Notes under the pieces: model-generated
Told to the model about the DNA's origin: nothing
What the model saw: the letters and a program-made list of their open reading frames with translations, nothing else
The model's database searches: none
Made by a program: the position numbers and the translations under genes
Assembly: GCF_029689925.1 (NCBI RefSeq)
Contig: NZ_CP121445.1
Span: forward strand, 1,171,001-1,235,000
DNA from: Anaerocolumna sp. AGMB13025
GTDB lineage: Bacteria > Bacillota > Clostridia > Lachnospirales > Lachnospiraceae
Direction of reading: 5' to 3'
DNA length: 64,000 nucleotides
Part shown: in pieces, positions 17,253 through 25,976 of the stretch
Layout: every line of letters begins with the position of its first letter
Position numbering within the stretch: position 1 is the stretch's first letter

Positions 17253-19583
17253 ATGTATAAAAAAATAATTCTAAATGATATACGTAAAAGTAAGCTGATT
17301 ACGGCGACAATTACTGCATTTATAGCAGTTGCCGCTATGCTGACAGCTTTGGCCCTGGCACTGATGATAAACCTGTTTGGCGCCATTGATAACATGCTTC
17401 TTTCAGCGAAAGCGGTTCAATTCTTGCAGATGCACACAGGCGATGTGGATATGAAACAACTGCAACGTTTCGCAAGTGAGAATGAAGAGGTAGAGGATTA
17501 TCAGGTACTTGAGTTCCTTAACCTCGAGGGTGGAGATATTGTCATCGGGGACAATTCTTTGGAGAAAAGCATACAAGACAATGGTCTTAGTGTTCAGGGG
17601 CAGAAATTTGATTTTCTGCTTAACTTAGAGGGTGAAGTCATCCATCCCTCCGACGGCGAAATCTATGTTCCGATTTATTATATGCAGGAGGGGAAAGCAG
17701 CGCTTGGAGACAAGGTGATGATTCACGGTATTTCCTTTAGAGTCGCCGGTTTTTTAAGAGATTCCATCATGAATGCTTCCTTAGTAAGCTCTAAGAGGTT
17801 TCTTGTGAGTAAGGCAGACTTTGAAAAAGTCCGTGAGTTTGGGCAGTTAGAGAACCTTATTGAGTTCCGGCTGACAGAAGACATATCTTATCCGGCTTTT
17901 GAGGCAGCCTACCTAAACGCTGGTCTTCCGGCAAATGGACCGCCAGCGATAACCTTTAATCAAGTGAAGATGATAAACGGCATAACCGACGGTATCATGA
18001 TTGCCGTACTAGTCTTAATCGGAGTCCTTGTGATAATTGTGGCATTTTTATGCATCCGCTTTACACTGCTGGCTAAAATCGAAGAGGATTATAAGGAAAT
18101 CGGTGTACTAAAGGCTGTTGGGATGCGGGTATCCGAAATAAAAAAATTCTACCTTGCAAAGTACGCTGTTATCGCTGCAGCAGCAGGTTTACTGGGCTTT
18201 ATCGTCTCCCTGCCCCTGCAAAGACCTTTCCTTAAAAATATCCGTTTGTACATGGGTGAAAGCGGCAGCCCATTACCTGGCATCTTCTGCGGACTTTTGG
18301 GAGCGGCGGTAATCTGCGGGGGAGTTATATTGTATGTAAACAGCGTGCTACGGCGCTTCCGTAAAATTTCCGCAGCCCAGGCAGTGCGGTTTGGCGCACC
18401 ACAGGAAAAAACAAAATCGGTCAAAACCTTTCGATTAAGCAATAACAGACTCTTTTCCCGTAATACCTTTCTTGGTATTAAAGATGTTCTTTCCAGGAAA
18501 AAGTTATATATAACCATGCTTCTGGTACTGATTATTTCCTTTTTCATTATGATTGTGCCGCAGAATATCAGCAGTACCATTTCTGCCGAAAGCTTTATCA
18601 CTTACATGGGCATGGGAATTTGCGATGTTAATATCGGCGTAATGCGGACACAAGTGGAGGATGTTGCAGGGAAGGCCGGTGAAATCGCTGATGCACTGGC
18701 AGCGGATAAGAATGTGGATAAGTATGGCATGTTCACCAGCAGGATGTTGGAGCGGAAAGCAGATGATGGAGCACTTGAGAAACTACGGGTAACTTTTGGT
18801 GATTATTCTGCCTTTCCTATCACATACGCAAAAGGCCGAGGTCCTCAAACAGAATCAGAACTTGCCCTCTCTGTTCTCAATGCCGAAGACCTAAAAAAAT
18901 CTGTTGGCGATGAGATAATTTTAGTTGTTGATGGTGTCCCAAAACACCTGAAGGTATGTGGGATTTACTCGGATGTCACCAATGGCGGCAAAACCGCCCA
19001 AGCCACTTTTAATATAAATACCGGAGATGTTTTATCAGTTGGCATTGCGGTCACCTTTCGTAACCGCCAGAACGTAGAGGCAGCAATATCACAGTATAGG
19101 AAGTTGTTTCCTTTTGCAAAGGTTACCGGTATTGATGAAAGTATCGGGCAGATGCTTGGACCTGTAAGGAATGCCATTCAATTAGCATCCGTGATTGCTG
19201 CCCTGGCAGCTATCTTGCTCACATTACTAGTGACAGTTCTGTTTATGAAAATGCTGGTAGCAAAAGACCATTACCCCATTGCAATACTAAAATCAATGGG
19301 TTTTACCGGAGGAGATATAAGAAAACAGTATCTAACCCGCTCAATCGCCGTGCTGGTACTGGGAGTAATCCTGGGCACGATTCTGGCTAATACACTAGGA
19401 GAGCTTGTCGGTGTGGCTATTATTTCTTCCTTTGGTGCATCGACCTTCCAGTTTAAGATAAATCCCTGGTCTGTCTACCTATTATCTCCGCTGTTATTAA
19501 CAGGGTGTGTTGTTGCTGCCACTCTGCTTGGTATTACCGGTATCCAGTCACTAAAAATTTCTGAACATATTAAGGAGGTTTGA
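17253..19583 (+). CDS. ABC transporter permease with two FtsX-type domains
   Basis: A 776-residue permease. An N-terminal helix is followed by a soluble extracytoplasmic region, a first FtsX core (MIAVLVLIGVLVIIVAFLCI with EIGVLKAVGM), then a second half with its own N-terminal helix, soluble region and FtsX core (ILLTLLVTVLFMKMLV with PIAILKSMGF). Start ATG 17253 follows GGGAG; a TTG at 17217 lacks one. The protein is MacB/BceB-like in layout and likely exports or removes a lipophilic or peptide compound. Partner ATPase starts 4 bp later. Confidence 0.87.
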   Translation: MYKKIILNDIRKSKLITATITAFIAVAAMLTALALALMINLFGAIDNMLLSAKAVQFLQMHTGDVDMKQLQRFASENEEVEDYQVLEFLNLEGGDIVIGDNSLEKSIQDNGLSVQGQKFDFLLNLEGEVIHPSDGEIYVPIYYMQEGKAALGDKVMIHGISFRVAGFLRDSIMNASLVSSKRFLVSKADFEKVREFGQLENLIEFRLTEDISYPAFEAAYLNAGLPANGPPAITFNQVKMINGITDGIMIAVLVLIGVLVIIVAFLCIRFTLLAKIEEDYKEIGVLKAVGMRVSEIKKFYLAKYAVIAAAAGLLGFIVSLPLQRPFLKNIRLYMGESGSPLPGIFCGLLGAAVICGGVILYVNSVLRRFRKISAAQAVRFGAPQEKTKSVKTFRLSNNRLFSRNTFLGIKDVLSRKKLYITMLLVLIISFFIMIVPQNISSTISAESFITYMGMGICDVNIGVMRTQVEDVAGKAGEIADALAADKNVDKYGMFTSRMLERKADDGALEKLRVTFGDYSAFPITYAKGRGPQTESELALSVLNAEDLKKSVGDEIILVVDGVPKHLKVCGIYSDVTNGGKTAQATFNINTGDVLSVGIAVTFRNRQNVEAAISQYRKLFPFAKVTGIDESIGQMLGPVRNAIQLASVIAALAAILLTLLVTVLFMKMLVAKDHYPIAILKSMGFTGGDIRKQYLTRSIAVLVLGVILGTILANTLGELVGVAIISSFGASTFQFKINPWSVYLLSPLLLTGCVVAATLLGITGIQSLKISEHIKEV

Positions 19584-19587
19584 CCTT

Positions 19588-20343
19588 ATGAATAGCATTA
19601 TTACAGGTAAAAATATTATGAAAATCTTTGGCAGCGGGAAAGAGCAGACCAAGGTGTTAAGCGGAGTTAATGTGGAAATAGAAAAAGGTGAGTTTGTTGC
19701 CGTAATGGGACCCTCCGGTTCAGGAAAATCCACACTTTTATTTGCTCTTAGCGGTATGGACGAGATTACAAGTGGTTCGGTGATAGTAAACGGCACGGAA
19801 CTAACTAAACTTTGTGATAAGGACCTTGCAGATCTTCGCCGGACCAAAATGGGATTTGTCTTTCAACAGCCCACTATGCTGAAGAATTTAAATCTCCTGG
19901 ATAATATCCTCCTTCCCGCCCTGGGTGAGAAAAAGGATAAGCCAAAACTTACCCAAATGGCGAAAGCGCTGATGAGAAAGACAGGAATTGCTGGTCTTGA
20001 AAACAGGGATACAAAAGAGGTCTCCGGTGGTCAGCTCCAAAGAGCTGGTATCTGTCGTGCCTTAATGAATGCACCGGAGATTCTATTTGCTGATGAACCC
20101 ACCGGTGCACTGGACTCGAAATCGGCAGAGGAAATCATGGAACTGCTGGTGAACATCAACAAAGAGGGTACAGCCATATTGCTTGTGACCCATGATGCCA
20201 AAGTCGCAGCCAGGGCTGACCGTGTATTGTTTACGAAGGACGGAAAGATTGTTTCCGAATTACAGTTGAAAAAGTCTGGCGGCAGTGACATGGAGGCGAG
20301 AGGGAAAAAGGTACTGACCAAAATGGCGGCGGTAGGTATTTAA
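19588..20343 (+). CDS. ABC transporter ATP-binding protein
   Basis: A 251-residue MacB/LolD-type ATPase: Walker [10 protein letters not shown], signature EVSGGQLQRAGICRAL, Walker B ILFADEP and the switch His in LLVTHD. It follows the permease by 4 bp behind AAGGAGG. With the kinase and response regulator it completes a four-gene module typical of inducible resistance to cell-envelope agents; the inducer is not visible from sequence. A hairpin at 20363 ends the operon. Confidence 0.93.
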   Translation: MNSIITGKNIMKIFGSGKEQTKVLSGVNVEIEKGEFVAVMGPSGSGKSTLLFALSGMDEITSGSVIVNGTELTKLCDKDLADLRRTKMGFVFQQPTMLKNLNLLDNILLPALGEKKDKPKLTQMAKALMRKTGIAGLENRDTKEVSGGQLQRAGICRALMNAPEILFADEPTGALDSKSAEEIMELLVNINKEGTAILLVTHDAKVAARADRVLFTKDGKIVSELQLKKSGGSDMEARGKKVLTKMAAVGI

Positions 20344-20362
20344 TATAGTATATCAAAGTCAA

Positions 20363-20412
20363 GGCCCATGAAACATAGTTCGGTGGAACGGTTTCATGGG
20401 CCTCTTATTATT
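20363..20412 (+). terminator. terminator of the two-component/ABC operon
   Basis: GGCCCATGAAAC (20363-20374) pairs perfectly with GTTTCATGGGCC (20391-20402), followed by a T-rich CTCTTATTATT. The rest of 20344-20723 holds no gene that I can see. Confidence 0.75.
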
Positions 20413-20723
20413 CTGATCTGAATGTTACGTTAGGTCCTTGTTGGTGCCGGCAAAAGTGAATTGGATGAAAAATTAGTACTAGGATAATTTCTTGTACAAA
20501 TGTGACACCTATTGATGTCAGGTTTTTTAAGGAATAAAAAGTAAAAGTAACATCCTTGACGTTAGGCAAATCACAGTTTAGGATTGCAATTTAAGCGGAA
20601 AACCATTATGATAGAACTATCTAAGAAAGGTTATTCTTAGGTAATAAGTTTTACATATACAGTAAGCAAAAGAATACAGCAAGAAAATTGTATAAGAAAG
20701 TCTTGTACTTAAAAGGAGGCCAT

Positions 20724-21209
20724 ATGTTATTAGACGATTTTATTTATTTTAAAATAGGAAAGAAAAAAAGTATTGCATTAATAGCTCATGACGGCAAGAA
20801 ACAGGAATTGGTGAAATGGGCGGATAAGAATAAAGACATATTAAAAAATCATTTTCTATGCGGTACCGGAACTACCGCCCGTCTTATCTCTGAACAGACT
20901 GGTCTTCCGGTAAAAGGATATAACAGCGGTCCCTTAGGAGGTGACCAGCAGATTGGATCTAGGATTGTAGAAGGTAATATTGATTTTGTAGTATTTTTCT
21001 GGGATCCCCTTGAATCACAGCCACATGACCCTGATATTAAGGCTTTGTTAAGAATTGCAGTGGTTTATGATATACCAATTGCCAACAATGAGGCTACGGC
21101 TGACTTTTTACTTGCTTCCAAATATATGGAAGAGGAATATGACAGGAAAGTTGAGAACTTTAATAAAAACATGTTTGCCAGAATTGAAAAATTTTCTCAG
21201 CCTGAATAA
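20724..21209 (+). CDS. mgsA: methylglyoxal synthase
   Basis: Converts dihydroxyacetone phosphate to methylglyoxal and phosphate, a bypass of lower glycolysis under phosphate shortage or sugar overload. The 161 residues begin after AAAAGGAGG (ATG 20724; an upstream TTG is not used). Seen: ALIAHDGKK, the phosphate site GTGTTARLI, and PLGGDQQIGSRI carrying the catalytic Asp. A D-lactate dehydrogenase-type gene follows, fitting a methylglyoxal-to-lactate route, although no glyoxalase is in the window. Confidence 0.93.
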   Translation: MLLDDFIYFKIGKKKSIALIAHDGKKQELVKWADKNKDILKNHFLCGTGTTARLISEQTGLPVKGYNSGPLGGDQQIGSRIVEGNIDFVVFFWDPLESQPHDPDIKALLRIAVVYDIPIANNEATADFLLASKYMEEEYDRKVENFNKNMFARIEKFSQPE

Positions 21210-21302
21210 TCATAAAACATTTCTGATAAGCTATAATAGTATCAACTTTTTGTTCTGACCGGTTCTTTATAAGGGAGTTTCAATGAAAGGTATGGTGTTA
21301 TT

Positions 21303-22337
21303 ATGAAAAAAATCTGCTTTTATGATACGAAGCCTTATGATAAGGTCTTTTTCGATTTTTATAAAGAAAAATTCGGCTTCGAAATTGATTATTTTGAATC
21401 AAAACTAAATTTTAATACGGCGGTCATGGCAAAAGGCTATGAAGCTGTTGTAGCATTTGTCAATGATACCATTGATGAGAAAACCATAGATATCCTCTAT
21501 GACAACGGTGTGCGGATTATTGGCATGCGCTGTGCCGGATATAATAATATTGATTTTAAAGCTGCTTTTAATAAAATACATGTAGTAAGGGTGCCGGCCT
21601 ATTCACCTTATGCAGTAGCAGAACATGCAATGGCGCTGCTTCTTACCTTAAACAGAAAGATTCACCGGGCTTATAACCGCACCAAAGAACATAATTTTAG
21701 TTTAAACGGACTAATCGGCTTTGATCTGCATGGTAAAACCATAGGAGTGGTGGGTACCGGTAAAATCGGAAGTATTTTTGTCGATATCTGCAAAGGTTTT
21801 GGGTTGAATGTAATTGCATATGATCCCTATCCCCTTCAAGGATCTGATATAAAATATGTATCCTTTGACAGGTTATGTGAGGAATCCGATATCATCTCCC
21901 TCCATTGTCCCTTAACGAAAGAGACCAGGCACTTAATTGATAAAGATGAATTCGGCCTAATGAAAAAAGGTGTCGTTATTATTAATACTTCAAGAGGTGC
22001 CTTAATTAACAGTGAGGATTTATTAATTGCAATTAAGGAAGAAAAGGTAGGCGGGGCAGGTCTTGATGTATATGAGGAGGAGACGGAATTCTTTTATGAA
22101 GATAAATCCTATTCCATCATTCAGGATGATATTTTATCGGGACTGATTTCTATGCCGAATGTAATCGTAACGTCCCATCAGGCATTTTTGACTAAAGAAG
22201 CTCTGAATAATATAGCAGAAATTACTCTTATGAATATAAAAGATTTTTTTGATGACAAACCCCTTGAGAATGAAATCTGCTATCAGTGTATAAAATATAA
22301 TCATTGCCAAAAAGATAAAACCAGCAGATGCTTCTAA
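21303..22337 (+). CDS. ldhA: D-lactate dehydrogenase (D-2-hydroxyacid dehydrogenase family)
   Basis: Reduces pyruvate to D-lactate with NADH. The 344-residue protein has the NAD-binding VVGTGKIG, catalytic Arg in NTSRGALINS, Glu in GLDVYEEE and His in VTSHQAFLT. The C-terminus (from about residue 329) is cysteine-rich, with four cysteines in CYQCIKYNHCQKDKTSRCF, which is unusual for the fold and could bind metal or be redox-sensitive. The ribosome site is AAAGG about 14 bases upstream. It lies 93 bp after mgsA on the same strand. Confidence 0.88.
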   Translation: MKKICFYDTKPYDKVFFDFYKEKFGFEIDYFESKLNFNTAVMAKGYEAVVAFVNDTIDEKTIDILYDNGVRIIGMRCAGYNNIDFKAAFNKIHVVRVPAYSPYAVAEHAMALLLTLNRKIHRAYNRTKEHNFSLNGLIGFDLHGKTIGVVGTGKIGSIFVDICKGFGLNVIAYDPYPLQGSDIKYVSFDRLCEESDIISLHCPLTKETRHLIDKDEFGLMKKGVVIINTSRGALINSEDLLIAIKEEKVGGAGLDVYEEETEFFYEDKSYSIIQDDILSGLISMPNVIVTSHQAFLTKEALNNIAEITLMNIKDFFDDKPLENEICYQCIKYNHCQKDKTSRCF

Positions 22338-22349
22338 ATAATAAAATTA

Positions 22350-22529
22350 TGATTTGAGAGTCAAAAGCCTAATTTAGGTTGTAAAATGAATAACCCGGTA
22401 TATATATTCATTTTGTCTACCTTACCTTCCTGCGGCATGTCCTTTGTAGAGCCTCATAGATGCAAAAAGCATCGCACTGCTCAGCTTTTTGCTGAGTCTC
22501 TAGTCGGACATAAACAGCCTTCAAATCAA
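22350..22529. mobile_element. MITE-like palindromic element, internally deleted copy
   Basis: Bases 22350-22518 are nearly identical to the left two thirds of the element at 5071-5326, including the left terminal repeat TGATTTGAGAGTCAAAAGCC and the inner AATAACCCGGTATATATATT arm. The right arm is lost by a deletion that joins ATAAACAGCC to the last bases CAAATCAA (22522-22529). The near identity of shared parts suggests recent spread. It lies 12 bp after ldhA and upstream of the rubredoxin promoter. Confidence 0.75.
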
Positions 22530-22573
22530 ATATTAAACAATTATAAAATCTGATAGAATTAATCTAGCAGTAG

Positions 22574-22602
22574 TTGCCAATCAGGGTATTTTATGCTATA
22601 AT
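22574..22602 (+). promoter_or_regulatory. promoter of rubredoxin gene
   Basis: TTGCCA (22574-22579), 17 bp, TATAAT (22597-22602) preceded by TGC (extended -10). Start near 22609, about 55 bases before the rubredoxin ATG. Confidence 0.65.
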
Positions 22603-22664
22603 TTTACTATCTTTATAGGAATAGAAGAGATAAAGAAAATTACAAATTACGGAGGTATTTTATT

Positions 22665-22820
22665 ATGAAGAAATATGAATGTCCTTGTGGTTATGTATAT
22701 GATCCGGAAGTAGGGGATCCCGATAACGGAATTGAACCAGGCACTGCATGGGAAGATCTGCCTGATGATTGGACATGCCCTGTTTGCGGTCTTGATAAAG
22801 ACGCATTTACAGAATTATAA
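22665..22820 (+). CDS. rubredoxin with shortened first cysteine knuckle
   Basis: A 51-residue one-iron electron carrier that usually passes electrons to rubrerythrin, desulfoferrodoxin or flavodiiron protein, all of which are encoded nearby. GGAGG precedes the ATG. The body is canonical ([33 protein letters not shown]), but the first metal-binding knuckle reads YECPCGY: one residue between the cysteines (C6, C8) where the classic motif has two. It is flanked by its own promoter and terminator, so it can be expressed alone. Confidence 0.93.
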   Translation: MKKYECPCGYVYDPEVGDPDNGIEPGTAWEDLPDDWTCPVCGLDKDAFTEL

Positions 22821-22833
22821 AATTGTAATGCAT

Positions 22834-22872
22834 AAAAGAGCAAGTACTCTTAATTAGTACAAGCTCTTTTTT
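22834..22872 (+). terminator. terminator after rubredoxin
   Basis: AAAAGAGC (22834-22841) pairs with GCTCTTTT (22863-22870), with a small inner ACT/AGT stem, followed by TT. Confidence 0.75.
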
Positions 22873-22939
22873 GTAAACTCTAAAGTTGCATTTTTATATC
22901 GTGCAAATAATACAATTTATAAGGTGAAAGGATAAATTT

Positions 22940-23479
22940 ATGAAAGAATTAAAAGGTACTAAGACAGAGGCTAATTTAAAAGCTGCTTTTGCCGGTGAAT
23001 CTGAGGCAAGAAATAAATATACATACTATGCATCCAAAGCGAAAAAAGAAGGATATGAACAAATTTCCGAATTATTTTTAGAAACTGCCAATAATGAAAA
23101 AGAGCATGCAAAGATTTGGTTTAAACTCCTTCACGACGGTATACCGGATACACAGACTAATCTGTTAGATGCCGCTGCCGGTGAACATTATGAATGGACC
23201 GATATGTATGAAGGCTTTGCAAAAGATGCAAAAGCAGAAGGGTTTGACAGGATTGCCTGGCTGTTTGAAGCAGTAGCTAAAATTGAAAAAGAACATGAAG
23301 AAAGATACCGTAAACTCTTAGCCAATATTGAAGGAGGACTGGTATTTTCTAAAGATGGTGACACCATATGGCAGTGCAGTAATTGCGGTCACATACATAT
23401 AGGTAATAAAGCCCCTGAGAAATGTCCGGTCTGCGATCATCCTCAGGCTTATTTCAGAGTATTGGCAAAGAATTATTAA
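22940..23479 (+). CDS. rbr: rubrerythrin
   Basis: A non-haem di-iron peroxidase that reduces hydrogen peroxide in anaerobes. The 179-residue protein has an N-terminal four-helix ferritin-like domain with the Glu and ExxH ligands ([27 protein letters not shown]) and a C-terminal rubredoxin-type iron site (CSNCGHIH and CPVCDHP). Length and order match classic rubrerythrin. It lies between rubredoxin and desulfoferrodoxin. Confidence 0.95.
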   Translation: MKELKGTKTEANLKAAFAGESEARNKYTYYASKAKKEGYEQISELFLETANNEKEHAKIWFKLLHDGIPDTQTNLLDAAAGEHYEWTDMYEGFAKDAKAEGFDRIAWLFEAVAKIEKEHEERYRKLLANIEGGLVFSKDGDTIWQCSNCGHIHIGNKAPEKCPVCDHPQAYFRVLAKNY

Positions 23480-23621
23480 TTACTATTTTACGTAGGATAT
23501 TAGACTAAAAAAGCTATGTATATCGGACGCAAGCTTACGATATGTGCGGAGATTGTGTGAATACAGAATTTTTCACACTCTAATTTTTTGTGTGGGCTAA
23601 AGCTCACGGAAAGGAATTAAT
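23480..23621 (+). promoter_or_regulatory. hairpin-rich leader before desulfoferrodoxin
   Basis: Three small stems in a row: ATATCG near 23521 with CGATAT near 23538; GTGTGAA near 23556 with TTCACAC near 23573; and GGGCT/AGCTC around 23596-23606, the last ending just before the AAAGG ribosome site. The middle one is followed by ATTTTTT and might attenuate read-through from rubrerythrin. No named family is recognised. Confidence 0.35.
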
Positions 23622-24005
23622 ATGAAAAAAGAACCTAAATTTTTTGTATGTAAACATTGCGGTAATTTTGTAACTTTATTGCATGAATCCGGAGCACCGC
23701 TTACCTGCTGCGGCGACCAAATGACAGAAGTAATTCCCAACACCACGGAAGCAGCAACTGAAAAGCACCTGCCGGTAGTAACCGTTAATGGTGATGAGGT
23801 TACAGTTTTAGTCGGCAGTGTGGAACATCCTATGTTACCGGAACACTTTATTCAGTGGATTTACTTAGAAACAGATAAAGGGTTCCAGGTAAAATACTTA
23901 ACTCCGGGTGAAGCCCCTAAAGCAGTATTTGTTTTAAAGGATGAAAAACCGGTTGCGGCCTATGAATTATGCAACCTCCATGGCTTGTGGAAAACAGTAA
24001 TCTAG
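23622..24005 (+). CDS. dfx: desulfoferrodoxin (superoxide reductase)
   Basis: Reduces superoxide to hydrogen peroxide without releasing oxygen. The 127-residue protein has the N-terminal desulforedoxin iron site (CKHCG and CCGDQM) and the C-terminal neelaredoxin site with ligands in KHLPVV, GSVEHPMLPEHFIQW and CNLHGLW (His and Cys). The product peroxide would be handled by the rubrerythrin encoded just upstream. Followed by a strong terminator. Confidence 0.95.
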   Translation: MKKEPKFFVCKHCGNFVTLLHESGAPLTCCGDQMTEVIPNTTEAATEKHLPVVTVNGDEVTVLVGSVEHPMLPEHFIQWIYLETDKGFQVKYLTPGEAPKAVFVLKDEKPVAAYELCNLHGLWKTVI

Positions 24006-24017
24006 ATATAGAGTTAG

Positions 24018-24102
24018 AAGAGTCTGTCATACTTACTAGAATGTCTTTTAATAGTTTCAGGTAAAAAGGCATATAGTAATAATATAAGGCAGACTCTTTT
24101 TT
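24018..24102 (+). terminator. terminator after desulfoferrodoxin
   Basis: AAGAGTCTG (24018-24026) pairs with CAGACTCTT (24090-24098), followed by a run of T. The loop of about 63 bases holds lesser pairing. Confidence 0.65.
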
Positions 24103-24242
24103 ATCCCAAAGCTTCTCAACAAATTGCAGGTTTGGTGCCGTTTTGTGTTCCAAAAGCAGCAGTGATATGTTGGTGCCTTATTATTGATTTTCAGATTCAT
24201 CATGTTATAATAAGGAGAGCAGCAAAGTTAGGAGGATTTAAA

Positions 24243-24920
24243 ATGCTAACGGATTATGATTTGAAGTATATACCGAAGGTTTTAACCTTTTGGGATAAAT
24301 TAAATGAAGCGCAGAAAAACCTGGTACTTAATAATATTTCGCCGGTTCACTATGATAAGGGAGCCAGAATCCATAGCGGAGAGAATGACTGTATCGGTGT
24401 AATTTTGATAAAAAAAGGGGAATTACGAATCTACATACTATCAGATGAAGGAAAAGAAATAACCCTGTATCGATTAAGAGACGGAGAAATCTGCATCCTT
24501 TCTGCCTCCTGTATTCTTGATAATATAACCTTTGATGTCCATGTAGATGCGGAAGTTGACAGTGAGGTGCTGTTAATCGATTCTTCTTTATATCAGCAAT
24601 TGTGCAGACAGAATATCTACGCTGAAAATTTTACGGATAAACTGGTGATCGACTCCTTTTCCGATGTTATGTGGGCAATGGAACAGATTTTGTTTATGAG
24701 CTTTGATAAACGGCTGGCTATCTTTTTGTCCGATGAAATTACCAGGAACCAATCAGATAACATTGAGCTGACCCATGAACAAATCGCCAAATACATCGGC
24801 AGTGCAAGAGAAGTAGTATCCAGAATGCTGAAATATTTTGCCCAGGAAGGCATTGTGGAACTTTCAAGGCGGGGTGTCAGGGTAGTAGATAAAAAAAGAC
24901 TGAAAGAGCTAATTTTATAA
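24243..24920 (+). CDS. Crp/Fnr-family transcriptional regulator
   Basis: A 225-residue regulator with an N-terminal cyclic-nucleotide-binding-like beta barrel (about 20-140) and a C-terminal winged helix (LTHEQIAKYIGSAREVVSRM, then EGIVELSRRGVRVVDKKRL). Two cysteines lie in the sensor half (CILSASC) but there is no N-terminal cysteine cluster like that of E. coli FNR. Start ATG 24243 follows GGAGG; the TTG at 24132 is not supported. Placed between the superoxide/peroxide genes and the thioredoxins, it is a likely redox or oxygen regulator of this cluster. Confidence 0.87.
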   Translation: MLTDYDLKYIPKVLTFWDKLNEAQKNLVLNNISPVHYDKGARIHSGENDCIGVILIKKGELRIYILSDEGKEITLYRLRDGEICILSASCILDNITFDVHVDAEVDSEVLLIDSSLYQQLCRQNIYAENFTDKLVIDSFSDVMWAMEQILFMSFDKRLAIFLSDEITRNQSDNIELTHEQIAKYIGSAREVVSRMLKYFAQEGIVELSRRGVRVVDKKRLKELIL

Positions 24921-24967
24921 TAGTTAGTCGGACAGTCAGGCTTTAACAGACAAGATAAATAAATATA

Positions 24968-25007
24968 AAAAATGCGGATAAAATTAAAACAGTTTATCCG
25001 CATTTTT
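24968..25007. terminator. bidirectional terminator between Crp/Fnr gene and downstream region
   Basis: AAAATGCGGATAAA (from 24968) pairs with TTTATCCGCATTTTT (24993-25007), with T-runs available on both strands. Confidence 0.8.
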
Positions 25008-25114
25008 CATTCTATTTCTTATTATATGATTTAATTTGCCTGAGTGAAACGGCTATAATATTAAAGTTTAATAGAGTACTAATTCATAAAATAACATATG
25101 AATTTTTAGCACGA

Positions 25115-25423
25115 TTATTTCAATAACCCAAGTATAGTCTGCTTGGACTGTACTCCAACAGTGGAATTATACACCTTGCCGTCCTTTATTACCATCAGGG
25201 TTGGGATAGACATTACCTTAAAGTTTTGAGCGAGTTCCCCTTCTTCATCCACATTGATTTTGCCCACCTTTATATCTGAATTTTCATTGGCAATTTCGTC
25301 AACCACGGGAGAAACCATTTTACACGGGCCGCACCAGGAAGCCCAGAAATCAAGCAATACGGGTTTATCGGAATTTATAACTTCTGAATCAAAATTATCT
25401 TTTGTAATTGTTAATATACTCAT
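25115..25423 (-). CDS. trxA: thioredoxin
   Basis: A 102-residue thioredoxin with the active site WASWCGPCK, the cis-proline in VMSIPTLMV, and a single-domain length. AAGGAGAT precedes the ATG. A thioredoxin-fold gene lies just upstream on the same strand, but no thioredoxin reductase is in the window. It supplies reducing power to peroxidases and reductases and so fits the oxygen-defence neighbourhood. Confidence 0.94.
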   Translation of the reverse strand: MSILTITKDNFDSEVINSDKPVLLDFWASWCGPCKMVSPVVDEIANENSDIKVGKINVDEEGELAQNFKVMSIPTLMVIKDGKVYNSTVGVQSKQTILGLLK

Positions 25424-25495
25424 AATTTCATCTCCTTTGTAATTTCATACTTGTATTATAATCAGTTGTTTGAAATATATCTGTGATTAAGTCAC

Positions 25496-25756
25496 TTAAG
25501 TAAGGGCTTGTTCAAACAGGGAATGTATTATTTCTTTGCTCGGAACACCCTCATGAACTTTATCAGACTCTAAATAATAAGTAGGAACATAATAATAGTC
25601 ATATTGATTTGCAAGCTCCGGTTCTTCATCTTCATCTATAATCCGGATATCTAACTCTTTATAGTTAGGATTTTCGCGCATTAAATCATCCATATATTTA
25701 TGAGCCTGCTTACAATGGGGACACCAGCTTGTTTCAAACATGGTAATCGACTTCAT
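25496..25756 (-). CDS. glutaredoxin/thioredoxin-like protein
   Basis: An 86-residue thioredoxin-fold protein with active site WCPHCKQAH near the N-terminus, a cis-proline in VPTYY and an acidic middle (DIRIIDEDEEPELANQ). The CPHC pair resembles glutaredoxin-like or DsbA-like redox centres more than thioredoxin. ATG 25756 is preceded by GGAGGTGAT, an almost perfect ribosome site; the frame continues to ATG 25786 without one. It is transcribed towards trxA, 72 bp away. Confidence 0.82.
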   Translation of the reverse strand: MKSITMFETSWCPHCKQAHKYMDDLMRENPNYKELDIRIIDEDEEPELANQYDYYYVPTYYLESDKVHEGVPSKEIIHSLFEQALT

Positions 25757-25976
25757 AATCACCTCCATCAACCGCGTAGGCGGCAAGCACTATTCTAAGC
25801 AAAATGCACTGCTGTATTTTTTACAGATCAGTACAGCCAAAGGTTAAACCACATAACCCAAAGGAACTTATGGCAGATAGTGTTATTATAACCTTTTTAT
25901 TACTATAACATTCTTTGTTTATTATGTAAATATATTATGGACAGAGGATCAAAGCAAATACAAAAAGAAATAAGAG

